A DNA stretch of 5,093 bases, from contig DUVT01000286.1 in assembly GCA_012840905.1 (NCBI GenBank), positions 1 to 5,093 of the forward strand, read 5' to 3'. Shown piece after piece: positions 1 through 5,093 of this stretch. The stretch is from Acholeplasmataceae bacterium. GTDB taxonomy: Bacteria; Bacillota_I; Bacilli_A; ML615J-28; CAG-698. A model generated the notes under the pieces. That model had not been told where the DNA came from and did not search any database. It saw only the letters and a list, made by a program, of their open reading frames with translations. How positions within the stretch are numbered: the first letter of the stretch is position 1; each line of letters begins with the position of its first letter. A program made the translations under genes and the position numbers.

Positions 1-2061
1 CATAATTTCATAATTTGCTTTTTTAAAACTAGAAATAGTTTTAGTTACTGCAACTACCCCTTTTATAACACCTTCAAATCTAAAAGTTGCATCCAGCGTA
101 CTATATTTATAAAACATTTTTTCTAAATCATTTAATGTTAGCTTATTACGTCTTAAAACATATAAGAGTTTCAACTTATCGAAAAAAGATAAATTAAGAC
201 CTTGTTTATAAACTTTAGGTAAAATGCTCTTTAATAACTTATTTGAAAACTTTGTTATACCTTCTTCTCTAACTAAAATATCACCTAAAAAATCATTAAT
301 TTTTATTAATGGATATTTAAAATTAGACTTCTTCTCTGGGTAAAATGTACCTACTAATTTATTATCTCTAAAGAGTTTTATATATTCTACATTAGCTGCA
401 ACATATATATGATCTATATAACGCGAATTATATTCACCTGGCTTTAGCGAACTTAATACATCAATAAATGGTTCTTGGTTTGATAAAAGTTTATAGATGC
501 TTGCTGCATATTTTGGAAGTCTAAACATATCCATAACTCCATGATAGGATATTAGATCTTCACTACCAAAACCAAAGTTTGTATTATAATCAACAAACGA
601 CCAACCAATTACGCCAAGTAAATCATTTTGTTTTAATGAAGCATTAATAATATTATAATGTCTTAATGCTTGATTGATTAAGATCTCTTCTTTATCTGTA
701 ATTTTTGTAGGATATAAATGGCCAGTATGTTCACTAACTAAGTATGGAGCATTTTTAATTACTTTCTTAGGTTTAGTTAAAATTCTTTTCTCTGATGAAT
801 CTAAAAAGTCATTATATGTATAAATGTCTTCATATAAGGTTGAACCTTTAAAGTTTCTAACCCCAGCTGTTGGTCTTGAAATATCAAGCCTTTTGGCTAG
901 TCTATTAGTTTCAATGTACAAATCATCATCAAGGGATTCATTTATTCTAACACCCCACATTATAATTGAAGGATGATGATAGTCTCGATTAATCATTGCT
1001 TTTACATTATTAATCGTATGATTTCTAAATTCTTCATCTCCAATATGATTCCAGCCTGGAATTTCTGGAAAAACTAGCAAGCCGATTTCATCACAACGAT
1101 TCAAGAAATGGCTTGATTGCATATAATGAGATGTTCTAACTATATTTACTCCAAGATCATACTTTAAGATTTCAGCATCTTTTTCTTGAACACTCTTAGG
1201 CATTGCATAACCAACATATGGGTATGTTTGATGACGATTTAAGCCGATAAGTTTTATTTGTTTTCCATTAAGGAAAAAACCTTTTTTTGTAAACTTAAGA
1301 TCGCGAAAACCTGTCTTAAAACTAACCTCATCAACTAATTCGTCATTGATATAATACTTTAACTCTACATTATACAAGATTGGATTATCTATGTCCCAAA
1401 ACTCAATATCTTCAAAATCAAACAAATAGTTATTTGCAGTATCAGTTATTTCAAATTCTTTTTCGTAGTTCGTATTATTACTTGTTAGTTTTAATTTTAT
1501 TAACCCTGCATTTTTTGTTGTATAAAGTGATAGACCTAATGTTTTCTTACTAAAATCTACTAACCTTAAATAAGCATCTTTAATATAATCTGGATTAATA
1601 ATTTCAAAACTAACCTCTCTATAAATTCCACCGTAACCAAGAAAATCAAGTTTTCCTCCAAATGGTGGAATCTTTTCATCTTCTTTACTGCTTACAACTA
1701 CACTTAAATAGTTTTCCTCACCATAATTTACAAACTCACTTATATCAACTTTAAACTCATCATAACCACCAAAGTGAGTTGTAACATAATTGCCATTAAT
1801 AAAGATTTGGGCCTTATGAGCAACTCCACTAAAGACAAGCCTTAAAATTTTTCCTTTATATTCTTCTAAAATATTTATGGTTTTTCTATATAATCCTACA
1901 ATTTGTAAATCATGAGGATTATTATAGTTAAAACTTAAATCTACCATATTATGAGGAATATCTACTTTAGTGAATTTCTCAATTGTTTTGTAATCATTAA
2001 TATACGTATCTTTAAATACTGAAAAATACCAATCAAAATTTAGTCCAATTCTTTTACGCAT
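1..2061 (-). CDS. Glycoside hydrolase family 2 enzyme (beta-galactosidase-like), C-terminus cut by window edge
   Basis: This is a retaining exo-glycosidase that probably removes a terminal beta-linked sugar from imported oligosaccharides; the exact sugar (galactose, glucuronate or other) cannot be read from the sequence. I translated it codon by codon: 687 codons are open with no stop, and the frame continues past base 1. Domains in order: jelly-roll sugar-binding domain at about residues 7-155 (FGGYDEF near 97-103), immunoglobulin-like domain at about 156-258, TIM barrel at about 259-530, then a beta domain resembling DUF4982 at about 545-605 and a further C-terminal part. Barrel motifs include GLNRHQTYPYVGYAMPK (273-289), VRTSHY (308-313), the acid/base region WGVRINES with E375, and the nucleophile region VSEHTGHLYPTK with E444. 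There is no signal peptide, so it is likely cytoplasmic. An ATG at 2073 would add four residues, but the ATG at 2061 has a ribosome binding site. It has its own promoter and follows the rsmI terminator. Confidence 0.93.
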   Translation of the reverse strand, partial: MRKRIGLNFDWYFSVFKDTYINDYKTIEKFTKVDIPHNMVDLSFNYNNPHDLQIVGLYRKTINILEEYKGKILRLVFSGVAHKAQIFINGNYVTTHFGGYDEFKVDISEFVNYGEENYLSVVVSSKEDEKIPPFGGKLDFLGYGGIYREVSFEIINPDYIKDAYLRLVDFSKKTLGLSLYTTKNAGLIKLKLTSNNTNYEKEFEITDTANNYLFDFEDIEFWDIDNPILYNVELKYYINDELVDEVSFKTGFRDLKFTKKGFFLNGKQIKLIGLNRHQTYPYVGYAMPKSVQEKDAEILKYDLGVNIVRTSHYMQSSHFLNRCDEIGLLVFPEIPGWNHIGDEEFRNHTINNVKAMINRDYHHPSIIMWGVRINESLDDDLYIETNRLAKRLDISRPTAGVRNFKGSTLYEDIYTYNDFLDSSEKRILTKPKKVIKNAPYLVSEHTGHLYPTKITDKEEILINQALRHYNIINASLKQNDLLGVIGWSFVDYNTNFGFGSEDLISYHGVMDMFRLPKYAASIYKLLSNQEPFIDVLSSLKPGEYNSRYIDHIYVAANVEYIKLFRDNKLVGTFYPEKKSNFKYPLIKINDFLGDILVREEGITKFSNKLLKSILPKVYKQGLNLSFFDKLKLLYVLRRNKLTLNDLEKMFYKYSTLDATFRFEGVIKGVVAVTKTISSFKKANYEIM

Positions 2062-2066
2062 AGCTT

Positions 2067-2071
2067 TCACC
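2067..2071 (-). promoter_or_regulatory. Ribosome binding site that decides the GH2 start
   Basis: The minus strand reads GGTGA followed by a 5-base spacer (AAGCT) and then ATG at 2061-2059. The alternative in-frame ATG at 2073-2071 has only A-rich sequence upstream with no Shine-Dalgarno match, and an in-frame TAA lies at 2088-2086. This favours the downstream start, giving a protein that begins MRKRIG. Confidence 0.55.
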
Positions 2072-2093
2072 ATTACTTCATTTTCTTATTTAT

Positions 2094-2122
2094 ATTTTAC
2101 CATTATTAAGATTAAAGTTAAA
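2094..2122 (-). promoter_or_regulatory. Sigma-A-type promoter for the GH2 gene
   Basis: On the minus strand a -35-like TTTAAC (2122-2117) is followed by exactly 17 bases and a -10-like TAAAAT (2099-2094). A TGG lies directly before the -10, which forms an extended -10 (TGN). Transcription would begin near 2087, leaving a leader of roughly 25 bases. The position between the rsmI terminator and the GH2 start fits a separate transcription unit. The surrounding DNA is very AT-rich, so chance matches are possible. I saw no convincing operator or cre-like palindrome beside it. Confidence 0.5.
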
Positions 2123-2139
2123 GATTTTTAATAATATAG

Positions 2140-2160
2140 AAAAAAACCCTTATAAAGGGT
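2140..2160 (-). terminator. Rho-independent terminator at the end of rsmI
   Basis: The minus strand reads ACCCTT, a three-base loop TAT, then AAGGGT, followed by a run of T residues down to 2140. The six-base-pair stem has three G:C pairs. The upstream arm and loop fall in the last codons of rsmI, and the TAA stop (2152-2150) lies in the loop and downstream arm. It would end the ricT - trmN6-like - small protein - rsmI transcript before the GH2 promoter. Confidence 0.8.
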
Positions 2161-3007
2161 CATTAATTAAAATTTTATAAACTTCACTTTTAGAAATGTT
2201 TCTATCCTTTGCAACTTGTTTCATTGCATCTTTTCGATCCATTCCTTGATTTATATAATAATTATAATGTTCTTCGATAGTTAACTCATTGAGTTTTAAA
2301 ACATCGCTTGCAATATCTGCACCACTAACAACAATTACGATTTCACCTTTTAAATTTAATTCTTCTTTTGATAAAGTCTCAAGATCGCTTCTAATATATT
2401 CTTCATACCTTTTAGTTAATTCACGAGCGATTACTACTTTTCTATTTTTAAATACTTTATACATAATATCAATTGTTTCTTTGATGCGATGTGGCGATTC
2501 ATAAAAGATTATTGTATCTTTAAAATCTACCAAACTTAATAACTCTTTTTCTTTTTGACTTTTCTTATGTTTCAAAAAGCCATAAAAATAAAATCTTTCA
2601 CTGGGAATCCCACTTGCAACAAGTGCAGTTAAAGCAGCATTAGCTCCAGGTAGGCTTACAACACTAAATCCTGCTTCAAGTGCCAAGTTTACTACAAAAA
2701 AACCTGGATCACTTATTGCAGGTAAGCCTGCATCTGAGACAATTGCAACATTTAATTTATCATTCAAGTTAGTTATTATTTCTTTTGCAACTACTTCTTC
2801 ATTAAAGGAATGATAACTTTTAAGTTTATTTTGGATATTAAAATGACTAAGTAAATTCTTAGTCACTCTAGTATCTTCGGCAAATATTATATCTACCATA
2901 TTTAAAATTTCAACTGCTCTTGGTGTCATATCACCTAAGTTACCAATTGGTGTTGGAACTACGTAGAGCGTTGAGTCAGTAGCTAAACTTGACCTTTGAA
3001 TTTTCAT
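2150..3007 (-). CDS. rsmI: 16S rRNA (cytidine(1402)-2'-O)-methyltransferase RsmI
   Basis: RsmI uses S-adenosylmethionine to methylate the 2'-OH of C1402 in the decoding centre of 16S rRNA, supporting accurate start-codon selection (known for the family). The 285-residue length is normal. It carries the tetrapyrrole methylase fold signatures: LYVVPTPIGNLGDMTPRA (14-31), EDTR (44-47), VSDAGLPAISDPG (90-102), LPGANAALTALVASGIPSER (119-138), YESPHRI (169-175) and ARELTKRYEE (194-203). The end, about 240-282, matches the small helix-turn-helix-like C-terminal domain of RsmI (DRKDAMKQVAKDRNISKSEVYK). The ATG overlaps the preceding TGA as ATGA (3004-3007), implying translational coupling; an AGAGGA at 3023-3018, ten bases upstream, is the likely ribosome binding site. 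The equivalent B. subtilis gene, yabC, lies in the same neighbourhood. A terminator overlaps the stop codon. Confidence 0.97.
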   Translation of the reverse strand: MKIQRSSLATDSTLYVVPTPIGNLGDMTPRAVEILNMVDIIFAEDTRVTKNLLSHFNIQNKLKSYHSFNEEVVAKEIITNLNDKLNVAIVSDAGLPAISDPGFFVVNLALEAGFSVVSLPGANAALTALVASGIPSERFYFYGFLKHKKSQKEKELLSLVDFKDTIIFYESPHRIKETIDIMYKVFKNRKVVIARELTKRYEEYIRSDLETLSKEELNLKGEIVIVVSGADIASDVLKLNELTIEEHYNYYINQGMDRKDAMKQVAKDRNISKSEVYKILINDPL

Positions 3008-3408
3008 TCAGCAATTGTCCTCTTAGCTTTTTCTCTTAAATCTCTTTCTGCATAAACAATCTTCATTAATTCAGATTTTTTCTTATTTGTAATTTCAAAT
3101 GCATTTTGGATTTGTTCAATGAGGAGATGTTCTTCAACACTGTAAAACTCATCATATAATGAAGTACTTACTAAATTCATAAACACTAAGTTGCGTGTTG
3201 CTTTAGGTTTATTTGCAAAGTAATCAATTAACTTTTCAAGTGACCAATTACTTTTACGATATCTAATTGCATCTTCTCCCATTTCATATTTCAAACGATT
3301 AATAATTTGCATTTCTGTTTCCGTTGGATCACCATCAACATTTACAACTTTAACTAATAAATCTATAAAGTAATGTTTCTCTTCTTTTGTTAATAAACTT
3401 AAAAACAT
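3004..3408 (-). CDS. Small helical protein, TerB-like, function unknown
   Basis: This 134-residue acidic/basic protein has no signal peptide or membrane segment and appears wholly helical. I recognise it as similar to uncharacterised Firmicutes proteins related to the TerB/tellurite-resistance fold, but I cannot give it a function. It looks like a degenerate two-fold repeat: VVNVDGDPTETEMQIINRL (21-39) and, about 60 residues on, a matching stretch STSLYDEFYSVEEHLLIEQI (81-100). The first copy keeps the DG(x)nE arrangement associated with metal binding in TerB (D25, G26, D27, E30, E32); the second has DE in place of DG. The tail (108-132) is strongly charged and probably one helix. The start is well supported by AAGGAG seven bases upstream. 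It sits where yazA (GIY-YIG) lies in B. subtilis but resembles neither YazA nor YabA. Its TGA stop overlaps the rsmI start. The TerB assignment is by motif only. Confidence 0.85.
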   Translation of the reverse strand: MFLSLLTKEEKHYFIDLLVKVVNVDGDPTETEMQIINRLKYEMGEDAIRYRKSNWSLEKLIDYFANKPKATRNLVFMNLVSTSLYDEFYSVEEHLLIEQIQNAFEITNKKKSELMKIVYAERDLREKAKRTIAE

Positions 3409-3415
3409 ACAATCA

Positions 3416-3421
3416 CTCCTT
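3416..3421 (-). promoter_or_regulatory. Strong ribosome binding site of the TerB-like gene
   Basis: The minus strand has AAGGAG (extending to AAGGAGTGA) with a seven-base spacer before ATG at 3408-3406. It is the best Shine-Dalgarno match in the window and suggests that this gene is translated efficiently and independently of the gene upstream. Confidence 0.75.
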
Positions 3422-3428
3422 TTAAATC

Positions 3429-3437
3429 ATTATATCA
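3429..3437 (-). promoter_or_regulatory. Possible extended -10 promoter inside the cluster
   Basis: In the 41-base gap between the methyltransferase stop and the TerB-like gene, the minus strand reads TGATATAAT: a perfect TATAAT (3434-3429) with TG one base upstream. The -35 region at 17-base spacing (GTATTT, 3457-3452) is poor, so activity would depend on the extended -10. Transcription would start near 3422, giving a very short leader directly ahead of the ribosome binding site. It could supply extra expression of the TerB-like gene and rsmI. AT-rich DNA makes a chance match plausible. Confidence 0.4.
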
Positions 3438-3449
3438 TAGAATAGACAT

Positions 3450-4193
3450 TTAAATACTCTTTTTAAAATTAAAAATTTTTCTCACTTCATCAGTGTAACT
3501 ATTTTCTTCATTATAAACATATAATGGACGTTCAACAACACAATCAGCTTTTTTGTTTTGTCTTGCTTCTACTAACACTAATAAAGCATTCTTTTCAGTT
3601 GTTTTTGGATAAATAAATCTAAGACGTTTCAAACCAAAATTATGTTTATCTAAATATATAATTAACTCGCTTAATCTTTCTGCTCTATGGACAAAATATA
3701 AATAACCACCATCTTTTAATAATTTTTTAGCTTCCACAACAATTTCTTCTAGTGTTATTAACACTTCATGACGAGCAATTGTTAAGTGATCATTTTTATT
3801 TATATTGCTAGTTGGTGTATATTTGAAATATGGTGGGTTTGAAATGACAATATCAAATTGATTAGCACCAACTACTTTGTATATATCTTTAATATCAGCA
3901 TTAATAATTTCGATTTGATTTTGAAAGTTATTTATTTCTACAGACTTCTTAGCTAATTCATAAACTTCTTTTTGAATTTCTACACCAGTAATATTTGCAT
4001 CTGTCTTTAAAGTTAAAAACAGAGGTATTGGTGCGTTTCCAGTTCCTAAATCAATAATCTTTTTTGTATGTTTTTTGATTTTTACAAAATTAGCAAGTAA
4101 TGTAGAATCAAGGGAAAAGCGAAACTTTTCTTCACCTTGAATTATTTTAATATGTTTATATCCTAGCAACTCATGTATTAGTTCCATCTTCAT
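3450..4193 (-). CDS. trmN6: tRNA1(Val) (adenine(37)-N6)-methyltransferase-like protein (YabB/TrmN6 family)
   Basis: This is a class I S-adenosylmethionine-dependent methyltransferase that probably makes N6-methyladenosine at position 37 of tRNA1(Val), as E. coli YfiC/TrmN6 does; the substrate is inferred from family and position. The 247 residues are typical in length. The N-terminal stretch FRFSLDSTLLANF (24-36) matches the family. Motif I is IIDLGTGNAPIPLFL (46-60), the acidic residue after strand 2 is in GVEIQ (70-74), and motif IV is the N6-adenine signature NPPY (119-122), preceded by FDIVIS. LLKDGGYLYFVHRAERL (158-174) and FIYPKTTEKNALLVLVEA (193-210) are also characteristic. The start overlaps the ricT end by 23 bases; a second ATG two codons in (4187) is an equally possible start, since neither has a strong ribosome binding site. 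Overlap implies co-transcription with ricT. B. subtilis yabB lies in the same neighbourhood. Confidence 0.9.
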   Translation of the reverse strand: MKMELIHELLGYKHIKIIQGEEKFRFSLDSTLLANFVKIKKHTKKIIDLGTGNAPIPLFLTLKTDANITGVEIQKEVYELAKKSVEINNFQNQIEIINADIKDIYKVVGANQFDIVISNPPYFKYTPTSNINKNDHLTIARHEVLITLEEIVVEAKKLLKDGGYLYFVHRAERLSELIIYLDKHNFGLKRLRFIYPKTTEKNALLVLVEARQNKKADCVVERPLYVYNEENSYTDEVRKIFNFKKSI

Positions 4194-5043
4194 TCACATC
4201 ATCTGTTAAGTCAGCTGGATTAATAACTTCTTCCGTTGACTTTAATTTTACTAATTCATCTGCATGCCATACTTCAATTTCTTCAGCATCATCACGTGCA
4301 GTTTTTACGATTTCTCGAAGTAAATCTACAGAAACAACTTTACAACAACTGCAAGTCGGGGTTTGAACTAAATCACCAACTAGAGGGACTCTTTGTCTTA
4401 ATTCTTGATATAATTCATTTTCATATCCAATACAACACATTAGTTTTCCACAAAGACCAGCAACTTTAGAAGCATTCAAAGTCATACCTTGGTCTTTTGC
4501 CATTTTCATGGTAACAATATCAAACTCACGTAAATGTGTCTTACAACAAATCTCCCTACCACATTGGCCTAATCCACCTACAAACTTAGCACCTTCACGC
4601 GGACCAATTTGACGAAGTTCAATTCTTACTTTAAATTCCGCAGCTAAGTCTTTTAATAATTCACGAAAGTCTACTCTACCATCTGCATTATAGTAGAAGA
4701 TTACTTTACTACGATCTAGTGTATACTCACATTCTAATAACTTCATCTCAAGACCGTGTTGTTTTACAATTTCCTTACAAATTTCTAAAGTCTTCACAGC
4801 CTTCTTTTGATTTTCTCTATATGCTTTTATATCTTTATCAGTTGCAATACGAATAACACTTTTAAGTTCATGCTCTAATTCCTCTTCAGGAATTTCTTGT
4901 GGAGGAGTAATAACTTTCCCTAGTTCAATCCCCCTAACTGTCTCAACAACAACAAGATCATCCACGTCTAAATTAAAAGGCGTGGGATCAAAATAATATA
5001 TTTTTCCAACTTCTTTAAAGCCGATTCCAACTACTCTTACCAT
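4171..5043 (-). CDS. ricT: RicT/YaaT, PSP1-domain Fe-S subunit of the RNase Y accessory (Y-) complex
   Basis: In B. subtilis, RicT with RicA (YmcA) and RicF (YlbF) forms a [4Fe-4S]-containing complex that steers RNase Y processing of operon mRNAs and affects Spo0A activation, competence and biofilm formation. The 290 residues align well by eye with what I recall of B. subtilis YaaT: GKIYYFDP (13-20), VVVETVRGIE (31-40), VIFYYNADGRVDFRELLKDLA (114-134, PSP1 core) and RIELRQIG (140-147). The cluster-associated cysteines are CGREICC (C161, C166, C167) and CGKLMCC (C198, C203, C204). A further CSCC (C231, C233, C234) is unusual for the family. The acidic tail (271-288) is not conserved. The start has a GAGGT ribosome binding site three bases away, and an in-frame stop lies a short distance upstream. 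The gene ends in TGA inside the methyltransferase start. A sporulation role should not be assumed; many non-sporulating Bacilli keep ricT. Confidence 0.95.
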   Translation of the reverse strand: MVRVVGIGFKEVGKIYYFDPTPFNLDVDDLVVVETVRGIELGKVITPPQEIPEEELEHELKSVIRIATDKDIKAYRENQKKAVKTLEICKEIVKQHGLEMKLLECEYTLDRSKVIFYYNADGRVDFRELLKDLAAEFKVRIELRQIGPREGAKFVGGLGQCGREICCKTHLREFDIVTMKMAKDQGMTLNASKVAGLCGKLMCCIGYENELYQELRQRVPLVGDLVQTPTCSCCKVVSVDLLREIVKTARDDAEEIEVWHADELVKLKSTEEVINPADLTDDVNEDGTNT

Positions 5044-5044
5044 A

Positions 5045-5093
5045 CTACCTCATCATTTCTATTATTAGTTGCGAGTAAAACAACTCTAAATTA
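5045..5093 (-). CDS. C-terminal tail of an upstream gene, possibly holB (DNA polymerase III delta')
   Basis: One minus-strand frame is open from the window edge (first full codon at 5092) to TAG at 5047-5045, giving the 15-residue end NLELFYSQLIIEMMR. It stops one base before the ricT ATG, the spacing expected in an operon. In B. subtilis and relatives, holB directly precedes yaaT, and HolB proteins end in a helix of this general character. The fragment is too short to identify by sequence, so the name rests on gene order. The other two frames contain stops or conflict with the ricT start. Confidence 0.35.
   Translation of the reverse strand, partial: NLELFYSQLIIEMMR

Noticed and set aside
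1..2061. Possible frameshifted or broken GH2 gene, since no complete open frame is present in the window
   Set aside because: Reading every codon showed one uninterrupted frame with all catalytic motifs in place; it is incomplete only because the window ends.
2289..2504. Plus-strand open frame of 71 codons
   Set aside because: It lies wholly antisense within conserved rsmI, has no recognisable motifs and no ribosome binding site; it is a shadow of the real gene.
3004..3408. The small protein as YabA (replication initiation control) by position
   Set aside because: YabA has an N-terminal coiled coil and a C-terminal zinc site with His/Cys; this protein has no cysteine and a TerB-like acidic helical pattern instead.
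3455..3485. AT-only inverted repeat (TTTTTAAAATTAAAAATTTTT) as a terminator after the methyltransferase
   Set aside because: It has no G:C pairs in the stem, lies inside the coding end of the methyltransferase, and is explained by Lys/Phe/Asn/Ile codons.
3004..4173. UGA read as tryptophan, as in Mycoplasma
   Set aside because: The tryptophans I checked are TGG, there is no internal TGA in the long frames, and TGA sits at natural gene ends (3006-3004 and 4173-4171). Read-through would add only a few residues with no family match.
4236..4469. Plus-strand open frame of 77 codons
   Set aside because: It is antisense to the conserved cysteine region of ricT; its His/Leu-rich composition is the expected complement of that coding sequence.
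1..5093. CRISPR array, tRNA/rRNA, insertion sequence, toxin-antitoxin or phage/defence module
   Set aside because: No regularly spaced repeats, cloverleaf-like GC-rich segments, transposase motifs or terminal inverted repeats were seen, and almost all bases are accounted for by identified genes.

Overview
The window is AT-rich with compact, overlapping genes, all on the minus strand, so transcription runs from high to low coordinates. The order ricT (yaaT) - trmN6-like methyltransferase (yabB) - small protein - rsmI (yabC) resembles the Bacillus subtilis holB-yaaT-yabA-yabB-yazA-yabC neighbourhood, with yabA and yazA missing. Every tryptophan I checked in the five main reading frames is TGG, and TGA ends two of the genes, so the standard bacterial code fits better than the UGA=Trp code of Mycoplasma/Spiroplasma. 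This suggests a low-GC Bacilli or Tenericutes-type lineage that keeps the standard code (Acholeplasma, Izemoplasma, RF39 or Erysipelotrichia-like). That placement is inferred from gene order, composition and stop-codon use, not from a marker gene.

Layout from the upstream end: at 5045-5093 a short tail of an upstream gene, perhaps holB; at 4171-5043 ricT, a PSP1-domain Fe-S protein of the RNase Y accessory complex; at 3450-4193 a class I N6-adenine methyltransferase of the tRNA1(Val) type, overlapping ricT by 23 bases; at 3004-3408 a small helical protein that looks TerB-like, preceded by a strong ribosome binding site and a possible extended -10 promoter; at 2150-3007 rsmI, the 16S rRNA C1402 2'-O-methyltransferase, sharing ATGA with the gene before it. 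The run ends in a compact intrinsic terminator that contains the rsmI stop codon.

A separate transcription unit begins at about 2122-2094 with a recognisable promoter and encodes a large cytoplasmic glycoside hydrolase family 2 enzyme (beta-galactosidase/beta-glucuronidase superfamily). It fills 1-2061 and runs off the start of the window with at least 687 codons and no in-frame stop.

The housekeeping cluster deals with RNA: mRNA processing through RicT and RNase Y, tRNA base methylation, and rRNA ribose methylation. The GH2 gene is an unrelated sugar-catabolic neighbour. I found no CRISPR, tRNA, rRNA, insertion sequence, phage or defence system. The window looks mostly ordinary; the points worth a second look are an extra CxCC motif in RicT, the uncharacterised TerB-like protein, and the C-terminal region of the GH2 enzyme.
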